From Edolisoma coerulescens (taxonomy: Eukaryota; Chordata; Aves; Passeriformes; Campephagidae): 64,000 nucleotides of DNA. Shown here one piece after another: positions 49,181 through 62,949 of the stretch. The stretch's first letter is position 1. Every line of letters begins with the position of its first letter. The position numbers and the translations under genes were made by a program. Location: positions 2,805,654 to 2,869,653 of the forward strand of contig VWZW01004141.1 of NCBI GenBank assembly GCA_013397115.1, given 5' to 3'. Under the pieces are notes generated by a model. It searched no databases and was not told the DNA's origin. It worked only from the letters and a program-made list of their open reading frames with translations.

Positions 49181-52100
49181 ATATTTGAAAGATGACAAAT
49201 GCTTAATTTATTTTATATGCAAAATGATGGCTCATTGTCTGTTTGCAGTGTGACTGTGAAAGTATTCCTGAGCATAGGTGTGATGGTGTTACGAGGTCTT
49301 CCTTCAGTATGGAAGGAAGTAATGCTGGTAAAATATAATTGGCACATCCTCTGGGACTCTGCTACAAGTGTGTGCATATACTTCAAATCATTTCTGGAGA
49401 AATAACGGTTCTGGGTGATGTAGGAATTACAGGTTTACAGCTGTGGTCTTAAGTCTGCAGCTGCCTATAAGGGGTTTGCTTTTTCTTTTGGCACCGATCT
49501 GTGACAGATTCTTGTAAAATTACTGGTTTTCCCTGGAACAGGGAAATAGCTGCCAAATACTAAATTCCTCTTGCTGTCAAAATTGTACTGAAGTTTGATA
49601 CTAGGATAGGATAGGTACTTGCTGGACTGTTCATAGAAATCATTTGACTTGTGCAAAATACTGACAGCCAATTTGGTAACAGTTTTGGTTTTTTTTAGTA
49701 GTGTCATTAGTTTATCAAAAAGTTCACGTTCTGATGCCTAGTATACCACAGCATGTGAGATCAATTTGAAAGAGATAGGGAATGCTTTTCAAACAAGGAT
49801 TCATCATTCATTTTAAATATAAAAAACCAATTCACTCTTTTTCCTCCCTCACTCCGCTAGGTGAAGTCATCAAAACTGAATCTGTGTCTCTTGACCACAG
49901 ATAGATTCTCATGTACTCTAATTGGAGGTTAATAGCCCTAAAAAGAATGGGCCAGAAAGGGAGAGGAGACAACTGCAGGCAGCAAGTTTGCTTTTCTTAC
50001 AGTAACACTGAAGAAGGGTCTTTAGCGAATAGCAGTTCATTTCACAAATACTGTGAAGGAGAGTGGAGAATGAAACTTGTGGGGAGTACCAAAAAATATT
50101 CAAGACGTGACTGTCCACTAAAGAATCTCTGATGTGTGAATGGAAGCACTGGAAAGGGGCTGATAAAATAAATCTGCAACTTTGCTGGATTTCACAACTT
50201 CATTTAAAAGCCCCTTCCAGAGTTTTTTGATTCAAATAATTTTATGATGTTAGGGGGTTTTGGGGTATTTTTGGCAAAGCTAAACAGATAAGACTTCTGT
50301 ATCCTAATGACACTTTAAAAAAGATTCCTTGGTGGGTTTTTTTTAGTATTGCAGGGAGGTTGGTAATACCAAATCTGTACAGAGCAATAATAACCTGATG
50401 TGACTGTTGTTTACGTAGGCATGAAACCCATGACACATCACAAAAACTGTTTTGTGCATGATTCTGCCAGAAATGTGATGAGCAATGTGCCCATCCTCCT
50501 GTGCTCCAAGGTGAGAACCAGGCTGCACTTCATGTTGTGGCAGAAAGCAAAGGGAGCGTGTCCTGCGGGAGGAGCAGGTTTGTGGCAGCGCTGTGCTCCA
50601 AAGGGCCTTTCAGAGGCACACTTGAATTGTTTGCTCCAAGTGGCAGTTTGACCTACAAACCCACCCAAGTCACGGAGAGGGAAGGCAGCAATAAAAATGT
50701 AAAGCACAAGCTTCATCTTCTGTAAAACCACAAATGTTCTTTTGCACTGCATCAGGCTCCAGCCAAACGAAACTGTAGTCAGTGCCCAAATTAGGCCTGA
50801 AGTATTGCAGTCCTTATTTTGCTTCGCAGTGGGTCCCAGTGTATCTTAGCAAGCTCTGCCTTCTCTTGTGAGACACTGACTAGGCTATGGAGGCTGATGC
50901 CTTAGTTCAGAGTTTCCTGATGAATGATTTGAAGGTGTGCTCTCCTGCTCCCACACCAGCAAACAGCTGCGGGGCGCTGCTCAGCACCAGTGTTCCTCAA
51001 GAGGAAAGCAAAGTTTCTTAGTAAGTGCTTTAATGAGGGTGCCAAAAAGTGATTCAGTCTGTGAGTAACAGGGTTGCCGGGTACTCGGCCAAAGGCTTAC
51101 CTCTTGTTTCTGTCCTGCCAATTAAAAATAGCCCCCCTGGCTAATGCCAAGGGATGTAACAGCCCCACATGGGACAGGTGCAAGCTGTCAGTCAGGAGGC
51201 TGGAAATACCTAGAAAAGCATCTCCTCTCCTGCAGGCTCTATGAAATGATCGAGGAGAGAGCACAGGAAAAAGGAGAGAGGTTTGCAGCAGGCTCTGCTG
51301 AAGGCAGCCCTTGCTGAAGGCCTCTAGCTGCTCTTGAGACAACTCCTTCCCAAAGGTGGTCTTTTGTTTGGTTGTTCTGGTTTTCCCTTAATCAGGCTGT
51401 GTCCACAAGCTGTGGGCTGCAGGAACTGAAAAGCAGAGCTTTAGCAGAAGGCTGGTGTCTGCTTCTGGCAAGCTGGAACATGGAATACCACTCAGGTGCT
51501 ATCTCTGTCCCAGCACTGCAGAAATGCTGTGTTGGTGATTTGGACTGGGATTCGGGAAGCAGGGACAGGCTGGTGTGAAGGCATGACCCAGTCAGGGCTG
51601 TACTGATGTGGTGTGCACGCTGACCAGGAATGGACTGGGCTTTATATGCCAGAATTAATTCATTATCTTCCAGGAACTGTTGCCTACAGGACAGTTACAC
51701 CAGTAGCTAAATCCACAGACAGGCTCCTTCTCAGGCATTATTTGTACCACATCCAAATGCACCAGAGTTAATTTCAAACCTGCCCTAGCTGGTGTGGTTC
51801 ATGGATGGTTCACAACTTGCGTCATTTTCACTTTGGCTTTCCAGGGGGCATGTGGATTTTGTCATCTGATGGCTGTTGATTTGCCCTTTTTCACATACTA
51901 TTTATAAGTACAAATCCCTTCTCTGCTTTTCCTGTGGCATGGGAGAACAGGCAATGAATGACAGAATAGCCCAGATCACTGCAGCACCACAGGAAACCAC
52001 AGGATCTTCCCTGCCAGCACGTGGTATGGTGAGCTTATCATCCATAAGACCGTAGCCTGAGCTTACCTTTATTCACATTTTGCCTAGATGTTCAAAGTTC

Positions 52101-53559
52101 AATTCCAGGTAATCCAATGCTAAAAATGCTACCACGTCAGATGTAGGAAGAATTTACAGCTAGAGCTGCACAAAGATTAAGGATCTGTCTCTGCTCTTTG
52201 AGTTAATCTTAAGAAATCCCCCACGTAACATGTAACATATCGTTATCATTATCATTCTTGTTTCAGCTCTTAAGGAGGCACTGGCCACCAGTCCCAGCTG
52301 TGCAAGATGTGGGAATTTAAACCCATTTGGATCCTGGGGCAGTAGGTGGTTGGGATGCGGGTCCCTGGTATCTCAAATGCCCGTCTGACCACTGAAGAAC
52401 TGTGAGAATTCATTCTCTGGTAAGAAAGTTGCTGGCCTAGAAAGGAGGATTTCTTACTTCCATTGGTAAGAAATGAGGGAGCTTAACTGAGGGGGAAGCA
52501 ACAGACATAAATTAATCAGTGTTTCTAAAGGCATTTATCAGGAGTAAAATAAAGGTATTTTTGGTTCCTTAATCAAGAGTGCTGACTTCCTTAAAGATTT
52601 CATCTTAATGGTTAGTCATCTGTGGTGTTCTTGGAAGGTTTTCTCTGTTCTAGATCACTAAGAGGAGTTTAGTTTTGTCTAAGGATTTTTGTACATTAAT
52701 TTTCCCAAGCGCAGGAAAAAGGCTGAAGTTGAGTTGGATTCAGATCCATATTTTCCTGATTCCCTTTCCTCCTTTTCTTCCCTCAGTCACAGAAGTCTTT
52801 TAAAAAAGCTTGTACAGCATTATCCATCTTCCAATCATCATCCCTGGGATATTATCCTGCCAGATCGGTGCTAGGCATGAACTAACCTGTCAGCTAGCTA
52901 CAAACACAGGCAGGGTAACTGAGGACTACCACCCTATTTAGATAAAGAAACCTAAGATGGGGTGTGGCTGACAAGATTGTTGAGTCCTCCAGGACAGACC
53001 TGTGGGGAATCTCATGGCAAAAACCTCAGAATCGTGCTCTCAGGCTGAAGATCCCTTCTGGCACAAACCTTGTGTGCTGCTACATCCTTTTTGCTGCCTG
53101 AGTATAGGCCAAAGGTGAAAGATTTTTGGAAGGCCTTTTCTTCTGCCAGAAGTGATTAATGGAAAGCAGACGGCCAGCAGATTGGAATAACAGCTTGAGT
53201 GCCAGGATCCTGCCAAAAGAAGTATGCTTGTGCATTAGGATTACTGAGCACTGGCTTTTGTCACCTGAACATCTGTATCCTGCTCTCAGGATTTCAAAGC
53301 ACATCTGAGATTCATCCTCTTGGAAAATGAAAGCACAGTAGTCCCAGGCATGCCAAAGATTGCAATGGGCTTAATCAGATAAGCCTATTATACTGCCCTG
53401 GCTTCTCAGAGAGCTTATTTAAAACAGTGAGAATATCTTCAAATCGGTCTCCTATATATAAATTCCCTGAGCTGTAAGGAATCAGGAATACAGTAAAAGA
53501 AAATAAATACATTACTAATAAAGCTGTCTATTTGTGCCTGCAATGAACTGCTGAGTACA

Positions 53560-53670
53560 ACTAAAAAAAACCACAAACAAAAAAAAACCCAAAACCAAAA
53601 AACAACCTCCTCTTCCTCCCCCCTCCCCGCCCCAAAAAAGGCTAACCCCCAAAAAAACAAGAGAGAGAGT
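53560..53670. repeat. A/C-rich low-complexity tract
   Basis: A series of aaaaaacc, caaaaacc and cctcccccctccccgcccc words ends with gagagagag. It is strand-asymmetric (few G), and the minus strand frame over it gives artificial FF/WF-rich peptides. Confidence 0.8.
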
Positions 53671-56600
53671 AAAACAATGTGCATGCAATTGTTCTTGGTC
53701 CCATGCATTGTGCAGTCTAAGCCAGCTCACAGAAGCCTGATGAGCTGTGAGCTGCTGGCAGTGCCAGCTGTAGAAGCATGGAGAAGACAAGGCTGTGGAT
53801 TGATTGGCAGGTTGGATACTGCAGAGAAAGGCCAGGGAGGCAGATGTATCAGAAGGCATCCACAGCAACACTTCACACTACTTCCACTGCAACTTGTGTC
53901 AGCAGAAAGCTGCCAAGTATGTTGAAAATGGTGCTGGAGGCATGAAAGCCTGGAACAGAATGTCCCCCTCCTGGGAACGACCACAGCTCAGCTTAGATAC
54001 CCCAGGATGGAGTGAAGTCCTACACAATATGACTCGTTATATCTGGCACTTAGTGCAGCTAATCTTATGCTATATTACTGAACAAATGTTAACAGCCATA
54101 TAATGGCACAAAGTTCAGAAGTTCACTGTATCTCTGAAACAGTCATTCTGGACTGGGCTGGTGGATACAGAGCCTGGAACTGCATTTGACTAATGCAGAA
54201 GTCATCTTTATTTTAGGATTTTTGTTTTGGTTTTTGTTACTTCTTTTTCATAACCTGAGACACTGTCAACAATCTTGGATACCACAAGGTTTGCTTTTCA
54301 AAGGATAGATTATTCGGCCCTTCGTGGCTTAAAAGTGTTTGAAAAAACCACTTTGATCACACTTGCAAAGCGTAGATGTTTCCATTTACTGCTGCTGGGT
54401 GAATTTTCAGCGATGGCAGAACCCTGGATGATGATGCCATCAAGCTGAGGCATGTTAGGCTGCTGCTTGATGGAGCTGTTTCCTGTGTCTAAACAGAACA
54501 GAGATCTCCATGTAAAGCATCTTGCAAGCTTTATCTTTGTCATTCTCTAGCTTCTATTTTAGCATTCTGTATAATAAATCTTATATTATTATCTTCTGAT
54601 CTCATTACAACCTTCTCCTATGATATCCAATCTTGGTGGATGAATCTAGCACATTGAAGGATGACTTTTGGGTAGCTGCTGGTTTAATTATACTGGAAAT
54701 GCAGGATTGCTAACAGCAACCATGAGACTCCCTGCTCAGCTGAATCTCTATTACTGCTATTACTTGCAACCTTGGTACAGCATAATTTTTTTTTTTTTTG
54801 TTCTCTGAAAGAATTAATCTATCTAGGTTATTCTAATTAGTGGCTTTCTATTACAGTCATAAAAAGCTTTAAATTTTGTCCCTCTTACCAGGAGAAATAG
54901 GGAGAAGCTGTACTGATAAAGAAAGCACAACAGCTGAAGCCTGAATCAGAACTATAATTACTGTGGCTTGGTTGAGTCTCCAAGCCTGTCTGCAAGAAGA
55001 ATGGAAGTGTTGAAGTAAAATAAGGTTGGTTTTTTTTTATCCTTTCCACAGGGATACCTGAGGTGGGGTAACTTCAAGTAGTTTGGCACATGGGACTGAA
55101 GACCTGAGAAATCAGATTTAGTTTAAATACACAATAGAAAGGAAAGTTTTTGAGTTTCTCAACTCCTGAAATGCACAAAGTCAAATATCCATTAACTGAA
55201 GCATCAAAACCATTTCTATTTGTCAATTTCATGGGCCCTGTCAGACAAAAGTGCGTGGATTCACACAAGGAGAACCTTGGACATGCTGGATGACTGTAAT
55301 AGTCCAATCTCAGTGTCACTTAGGAAGCATTACTAAGCTGTTGATGTTCACCTGGATAATACATTTATAGACAACCACTACAGAATAGTATGGTTTACAA
55401 TATATTCTATGATTTTCTAAAATGTGGGAAGCTTTTTCAGAAAAAAAATATTCAACTTGTTTCAAAAGATATATTTTTACTACATTCATAAACTTATATA
55501 TCTAGTGTGTAACTAAGTTTTAATCAAAATGCAGTTGGAAATGTGACATTTAAATGTATATAAGAATTTATTTAATTGAATTGTAGTTCTTTGTTATATT
55601 CTATTTCTTAAGGTTTTATTTTCTGTTTGAATCATGCGAATTGCCTGGAAACTTTTACCCTGGGTCTGAAAACATCCTACCAGAAAACTTTATCACTACA
55701 TGACAAGAATGGAGCAAAGGCTCACTTCTCTCTCTGAAAGGACTCCTTCCTTGTGATCACTCCTTACGATCAATGAACCACGTGCTATTTCTCTATATAT
55801 GTCCTGGCTAGCCTCTTAATGTTTATTACTTCCTTAATCTGTCGCTGGGTTAATTGAATCATTGGCCCATGTCCTGCTGTGAATGCCCATTGAGAGACAG
55901 AGGTCTGTTTGGCTGGCAGCCCTCAGTGACATTTTTTTAGAAATATGTATTTTGTGGATCATTACTTGCAGATCTTTGTCCTAAAGATCTCTCTTTGGTT
56001 CTGACTGTAACTGACACAGATGAAGTAGTGACACTGAAATTTTCCACAACCTGCACCTGTGAGCCCATCTGCAACCACACACCATCCATTTTCCCCAGCA
56101 TAGGCTTTTCAAGTCTCTGCAGCATATTGTATCTGAAAGCCAGCAATTTTTAGCAATAACTACTTCTACTTAGTAGGCAGCAGTGTCAGACAAATGTCTC
56201 TCCAAACCATAGCGTAGGAGAAATTTTTAAAATGCCTGAATTCTAAAAATGTGATGAATGGGTTCTCAGGGTATGAAATAGGTATGCCTCGACACATCTT
56301 CCTTTCAAACAGAAAGGGGACAGCTAGGAAGTTGTTTAGTTTTATTTTAGAATGGAGCATGGTTTCTCCTGGTGGTTTGGTTGTATACAAAAAATATGAC
56401 CTCTTTAGACTGTGATATCTCACATTTATTGTACCTGTCTTGCTACCTTTGAATATGGAGGATTTTAGTCTGTGTAGATTTTTAAGCAATATCTTGTCTG
56501 TCTTTCTATTACATGCTCTGTTAGTTTTACACCTGGCTACGCAAGTTTTTCAATGCGACGTTAAAAAATAAAAGTTGTAGTTATGTAAGGATTGGAAAGC

Positions 56601-57352
56601 AGGACAATTTTTTTTCTATGTTCACTTTGTGCTGGGCTGTACAAAAGAGGTCAATGTCATTACTCCCTTTTTGCAGAAGGACAAAGAGTCTTTAAGAGAA
56701 GTGAAATTAATTGCTGCAGGTAAACCTGTAGTAAAGCCCTGACTTCTTCATTCGTGTCAGCAGCCACCTTTGCCCTTGTTCCTGTCACAGTTCATTATCC
56801 CCTTGTATTAGTACTTACTCGTGCTTCTGTCTGTCTGCCTTTGGTTTTTACACCCTTTTCTGCTCTTCGCTCCTGAACACAGGAGCCATTTAGGGTTCTT
56901 ACTCTCCTGAATGGTTACCTGTGGGGACTTTCCGGTCTGCTCAGAACCACAGCCAAACTTACCATACAGGGTTAAATTGCAGAAATCATTCCACTGTTTC
57001 AGCTGAGGGATGCAGTATGCACAGGTGCTCCTGGGAGATGGCTTAGACCAATTACATTAAGTGCAGAGATTAACATCTGCATCGTACACCCTTAACAGAA
57101 AACAATTGTCAAACTGTATAATGGGAGATCCTTCTGAAGTTTATAGGTGGAGTGGGCGAGTTTTACTAGACAGCAAAAGGGCAATTCTTTCATGTGATGT
57201 CTGAAATACCCACCTCAACAGGAATTGCACAGAGCCGTCTCAAGTCATTGTAAGAACTAATTCAATTGGGCAAAGAGCATTTTTCCCTTATAAAGCACTG
57301 AACATTTTAATCAAAACTTCTGAACACAAATTTCTGGTCTAGAACCTCCAAT

Positions 57353-57392
57353 GTGAGTAAATAAAAATTAACCAACGTGAGTAAATAAAAAT
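57353..57392 (+). repeat. Short direct duplication, period 24
   Basis: The 16-base word gtgagtaaataaaaat occurs at 57353-57368 and 57377-57392, separated by taaccaac. The surrounding bases also match in part. Confidence 0.8.
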
Positions 57393-57889
57393 GAAATAAG
57401 GTATTACTAAAATAAGACATTTTACTGGTGGTGATTAGGCAGATCTAATTATAAGAACCACTATCATCAGCTCTGCTGCGCTGAGTCCTGCACTGAGCAC
57501 CTGGCAACTAACTAGAACATGATTGTATGTATACACAGTCAAATTTCTGTGAAAGAGGAAAAACCTGCCACAGGTCCCTTTTTTGTGTGTGTGTGAGGGT
57601 GTGTTCTATTATCTTATATTCAACTGAAAATGAAACCCTTAAGGACTGGATGAGTCACGTATGTTGGCAAAGGTTGCTTACTTTCCACATGCCGTGGAAG
57701 GGTGTGGACTACACAGTTTTTCAAGGAAATCACGCAGGCAGAAAAAGCAATTAATTCACTACTTTTATATTTGTTAGCATGATAGCTGTCAAAATAGATC
57801 TGTAGATAAATCACTTCTTGTAAGTTTTATAAGAGGTTTGTCCTACCAAGATAAGCCTCTCCTCCCAGGTAACCAGCTGTGTCAGATTG

Positions 57890-58640
57890 CTCCGGTTAAA
57901 CTCCAGCTGATCACAGACCAATCGGTTTTAGGTCAGCTCCGTCCGTGTTGTCCGCTTCCCCACGGGATGTGCTGCCGGGTGTGCAGGAGCACTCAGTGTA
58001 CTCCAGCACGTCAGGCTGCTTTTAGAAAGATGGTGCCAAGAGCCTGAACTCCCTCTCTGCCGCTGTCTCCTTTTTCAAAGCCTGGGCTGTCTCTCAGCAG
58101 CACAGCTCCGCCGGCGGTGCTGTGCCGGCCGGGAAAGCCTGCCCTCCGCTGCCGGCGCTCCCGAAAGGCAGCACCCAGGGAATGACAGGGAATGAATCGC
58201 TCGACGAAGTGCAGGACACGGAGCCCGTGTTCGGCCGGCACTTCACCCTTCATTCCCGTGCGCCTGTAGGATAAAATTGGAGCCGACCCACACTCTTTAA
58301 GGGCGTGCGACGGCTGGTCCCACTCGCTCGGGGGTCACTGGCATCGCACCCAGAAGCCAAACGCGACAGCTGCTGCGTGGTGCCGGACCCGCTGGCCAGC
58401 TCAGCACCACCATCCTTCCCACAGCACATCTGCTTCCAAGAATCTGCTGCTTTCCCCTTGTTTAAAGAGCCATCAGTCTTCCTTCCCACCCACAGGGATG
58501 GTGCCTTTCGGCCTCTGGAGCCAAGGCACGCTCCGTGTCAGAGCTCAGCCAGCCCGGCCCGGCTGAAGCTTCCTCCAAGTCCGAGCCATTTGGGGCAGGA
58601 GCTCAGGTTCCAGCAGCCTGAAACCCCTCCGGCCTGGCTA
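57890..58640. promoter_or_regulatory. Orphan CpG island between SAMD8 and the window-end island
   Basis: Dense CG dinucleotides run through about 57.89-58.40 kb (for example tccgccggcggtg, gtgccggccggg, gaatcgctcgacgaag, gggcgtgcgacggc), with GC-rich sequence to about 58.64 kb. The open frames here (133 codons plus, 79-80 codons minus) look like unspecific Pro/Ser/Arg-rich composition. No homologous exon was recognised. It could be an unannotated lncRNA promoter, an alternative upstream promoter of the next gene, or a regulatory element. Confidence 0.5.
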
Positions 58641-58649
58641 TTGCAAATG

Positions 58650-61600
58650 GCCTGCCATCACTCGCTATGCAGGCTGTGTATAGCCTGCTACGAACAGGCA
58701 CCCTAGAAAGAGAGGTGACCTTAAGAAAGACCTGCTTTCAGGGAGAAATTGATTGAAGTGCAGATTGGTATGACAGCAAATATTATTAGGATTTTAGAAT
58801 TGTTTATTTGTTTAAGAAGGAAACTTAGTCCCTCAAGAGCAAATGGCCAACAATGTGTGCTGTTACTGTAGAGATGCTCTCGCGTTCAGAGCGGTGCATC
58901 AGAGCAGTTTACAGTAAAGACCACCATCAGAATACTCTGAGCACAATAAAGACACCCTGTAAATAGTGTTAAAGGTCATGAAGCCAGGGTAGCACATTTT
59001 TTTCTCAGGGACGGATTTGCCTGGGGGCAAGCCATTTTCTATTCCCCCTCTCCAAGCCCCCTTCTGAACATAGTACAAAACTCTTGGGTACAGTCTTCTG
59101 CATGTTCCTCCTCCATGGCTAAGCTTTGCTTTGTTCCCACCAAGGTGTTATTTACAGCATTTAGGCTTAACCCTGGAGTGGCTTCAGTGAGAGACAAGGC
59201 CATAAAAACATTGCTCAACATCTTGAGCGCCTGTGCCCCTCACTGGGTTAAGCTTTCCAATGAGAGAAGCAGTGTCATGGAGGCAACCAAATTCTTTTCA
59301 GCAAGGCAAGCAAGGCCTGTTGCTCTGCAGTGTCATTCCTTTGGTGTAAAGTGCCCTGAGTTTTCTGAGACATGTAATCCTTATTAAATTTCTTATAAAA
59401 AACTTGAGATAACTGCAAAATGTGTAACCTCTAAAACTAAGTGCCATGCATCCATTTGACACAGTAACTGCTACAGCCTGCACCATGAGCAGAAATGTCA
59501 ACAATACAGCACAAATGAGTAGCTGTTCTCATCTTTATTTCAGGTGAGAACTACTGCACCAATCACTCAAACCTATTGTTCCGCCTAAGTGATTTGGAAC
59601 ACTGGGCGTATCTCTTTGAGTTTCTCAGTGAGTTTTGCATTAATTGTTGTGTTTTGCTTACAGGTCAGCATTTGATTGTGTGATTGCCCCTCCCTTTCTT
59701 GGATTTATCCCCTGCAAGGAACGAAGCCTATTAATGAATTTATTTCAGGGTGCCAGGACACGTGATGGCTTGTAAATCTATCAGGAAGAAAAAAAAAATC
59801 TTATTCCTCGAAGATAAAAAACCCCCCAAAAAACAAAACCCAACAAACTCAACAACAAAAAAAGATCCTAAGGCAATGAAAACTGCAAGAAAAAGAAAAA
59901 ATAAGGAAAAAATTTGGAAGAACAAATAAGTACAGGCTTTTCTGCATAGGGATGTTTTTTATTTCAGTTTCTTCTTGCTCTCTAACAGAACCTTTTCCAC
60001 ATCCCTCTTATTAGTTATTTGGGAATAAGGTACTTTAGTGTTGAACATGTACTAGAAGAGTGTGCAGTGTCTCCACAGGCCATAAAAAGAAGGACTGGAT
60101 TTTTAGTTTGCTCTGCCTGTAGAGCTATGGGCAATCACCTTTCATTAGCTATGTAGCTGTAAGGTGCTCCATGTCTCCATTAGTCTTAGTAGAGACTCCA
60201 AACAAGTTGGTTCCCCTGTTTACTTTCTCAAATTTGGTTTCTGTTTACTTTCTCAGCTCTAAAATCACTGGTTAATATTAGCTGGTGCTCCTCTGAGCTA
60301 AGGTATTATCTCTATCAGATTATTTAAATGTGTTAGCTCCGTGTAGACCTGTTTTAAGTGTGTCCTAGAATCTGTTTTAAGTTAAACTTCCTCCTTGTAG
60401 TTTAAGCTAAACTGAAAGGAGGTTGTTTAAAACTGTTTAGGAAAAAAAATGGAAAGGCATTAAGTCTGTTAGTCTAAAAGATCCTGGCAGTATGGGCCTC
60501 TGTTTGTTGCCCTCTTAGGGCTTTCCAGAGGCCGAGTTTGCATAAGGGCAGTTATAAGGTATCAAACAAAAGGTGTAGACAATCTAACATCCCTGCCTCT
60601 GAGATGACGGACTGAGCAACGATTTAGGCAGCACATACCTAAAAGAAACAGTGTAAGAACAGGATAAACTTAAATGATACCTCCATTTGCAATGCAGGGA
60701 TTTTCTGACTCCAAACAGGCTACACAGCCATACAGAATTGTTGAATGGATTAGTAATTAGTAATCCTTGCTGGATTTCTCTTCCACAAGCCTGTCTAGTT
60801 TCCCTTGGAGCCCATATAAACATTTAGCTTCTTGTGTCAGGTAATTCCACTGGATTGCGCTCCTTTGTAGAAAATAAACCTTGGCTGTGTTTATTCTGAA
60901 CTTGTTTCTTGTTAGCTTCAACTGTTTTCTACCCTCTCCACTTCCGTAATCTCTCCTATATCCCCTAAGTCAGCTTGTTTCAGAATGAGGAGTCCTAAAT
61001 CACCTAGCTGTTCATTGCTAGACCTTTTGTAAGGCTTCTCCACTGAATCTTCAACTTGGAGGTCTGCATTTGGAGGGGAGAGCAAACAATGTCTTCAGGC
61101 TCATGTCAAAAGTGAACGTAAGTTATCTGAACTGTTTGGTGGACACTGGTATGTGCTGTAGCCACTTGCTCTCTTTCTGTTGCTCACATATAGTTGTGTG
61201 TTGCTCACTACTTCAATCATTGTGATTATAAATTGTGGAGAGAGAAGCAGAGTTTGTGTTCAAGTGGCAGTAAACTTATAGCGAGTGACCTGTGGGTTGA
61301 TTTTTTCCAAGAGGTACCAGTAAAACATGTGACTCTGATGTCAGTCATACATAAATATGGCTGTATTCATACAAAATGGTAACAGTTCAACTGCAACTGG
61401 CCCAAAAACCTGAGAATTGCTGAATTTCAATAGAAAACTAGCCCATTCAGAGGGAGTGCACCTACACAGGAGGTGTGTGCACTGAATGGTATGAGGAGAT
61501 CACGAAGAAGAAAGGTCCAGAGTAATTCAGGAGGCTTGCTATGGCAGGCCTGAAGCTGTGCCTTTTTGGTGCTGTGAGCTTTAGCAGATACGCTGGGAGA

Positions 61601-62940
61601 AATAAGGCATGGTTGTACAAGGGAGGGGTGGGGGGAAAGTGAGTAAAAAACACTGGCAGGCAGAGGCTGCTGCTACGGAAGCCTGGAACAGTAATGCAGA
61701 GGAGTTTGTGTGCTGTTTTCTGTCTCAGATTATGCCTCTGTCTTGTCTCACAAAGCAAGCGATTCATTATTTATTTTGCTCAGGGTGGGGCAGTAACAGA
61801 TTTCCTGGATTGCTAACAATAAAGCCAAACCATTACTGAAATATTAATCTTTAAAGGAAAAAAAAAAGGCAGAATGCTGATGTCTCCCATACGCAACTGA
61901 ACTTTCATTCAGAATGGATTTATAGTACTGGTATGAATAATAAATGCATGTCTTTAAATAATGAGCAACTTATACCACAATCTATTTTTACTTAGTCAGA
62001 TCTGTATTTACTCCTAATGTATGTTTCCATACACAATTAGACTCACTGGGTTTCTTTTCCTACTGCTATTTATTTTCTCAGTATGTTGCTTTCCTTCTTG
62101 ATTCATCAACATATCTATCTGTGGAATGCCAAACTGTCTTATTTGAAAGTATCAAAATGAAACATCTCTCGGGTCTTTTGATGTGAAAGCATTGGACTTG
62201 CTCAAAAAAAAAAAAAATCTGTTGCTTATCTTTTGATATGACGAGCAGGTGCTGACTGGGATTACGTTGGGCCTTGCTGCTAATCTGCTCTCTTCTTAAT
62301 ATGCTGGAAAATTACTGTTGTACCATGTGTTCTGGAAAATGAATTGGGCTATTATGTATTTTTCATATTACACAAATATAATTTTTATTTGTAAATGACT
62401 TTTACTTTCTGGAGGAATTCGAGATCATGTCATAATCCAAGCAAGGAGGGAAGAATATGAATTTTAGAAATGGCTATCGTGCAGTTCCTTGGCCTAGCAA
62501 TGGTCTGCATTGGTGACTCGGCGATTCCTCCTGCAGCGCTGTGCAGTGGCTGCTGCACAACAATCGTGCGACTGTGTTCTCCGGGTGTGATTTATGGTCA
62601 GACAGCACTATCGAGGAAAGGTTTCGGAGGGTTATTGCTTCTCTTGGCTTGAGATACGCTGTGTTCTTATGCGGGATGTCTGTGGGGGGTGACTGAAAGA
62701 GGTAAAAACGGAGCTTAAGCAATTCCAAAGTCTGTGGCAATTTGTCTGCAGGAGGCACCAAACCTTGTTAGATGGAGTACAGCTGCCAGACCAGCAACGG
62801 GACAGCCGTCCTGCGGGGTGTCCCTGTGTGTCTGTGGCTTTCGGGTAGCAGCAGCACAGCATGTGAGGTGGGATGTGTTCAGCGGCAGTGGGACAGCCAA
62901 GGCGAGCATCCCTGCGGAGCAGTGCTGGGCACTGCGTCAT
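58650..62940. other. Intergenic stretch before the last CpG island
   Basis: No coding exon recognised. It contains an A/C-rich tract at 59786-59866, a near-duplicate tctgtttactttctca word near 60218-60256, a 13-base A run near 62203-62216, and scattered CG dinucleotides from about 62.48 kb onward that lead into the promoter-type island. Confidence 0.5.
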
Positions 62941-62949
62941 CGCCCAGTG

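Larger units (their letters stand above)
43947..49195 (+). other. SAMD8: SAMD8 3'UTR (inferred, about 5.2 kb)
   Basis: There is no further coding frame after the SAMD8 stop. AT-rich sequence continues to a canonical AATAAA at 49175, and SAMD8 in mammals also has a 3'UTR several kb long. Other AATAAA words inside (for example near 48639) could make shorter forms. The tract includes an (AT)8 repeat, an 18-bp palindrome and many T-rich stretches. The UTR extent is inferred from length and signal, not from transcript evidence. Confidence 0.55.
49200..57880. other. Intergenic stretch right of SAMD8
   Basis: No coding exon recognised on either strand. Contents are an A/C-rich to C-rich simple tract at about 53560-53660 ending in a short GA repeat, a T run near 54787-54799, AT-rich sequence at 55.4-55.6 kb, and a partial duplication of gtgagtaaataaaaat at 57353 and 57377. 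Confidence 0.5.

Noticed and set aside
58305..58706. 133-codon plus frame in the orphan CpG island
   Set aside because: Low-complexity Pro/Ser/Leu-rich, no start context or splice partner that would support a protein.
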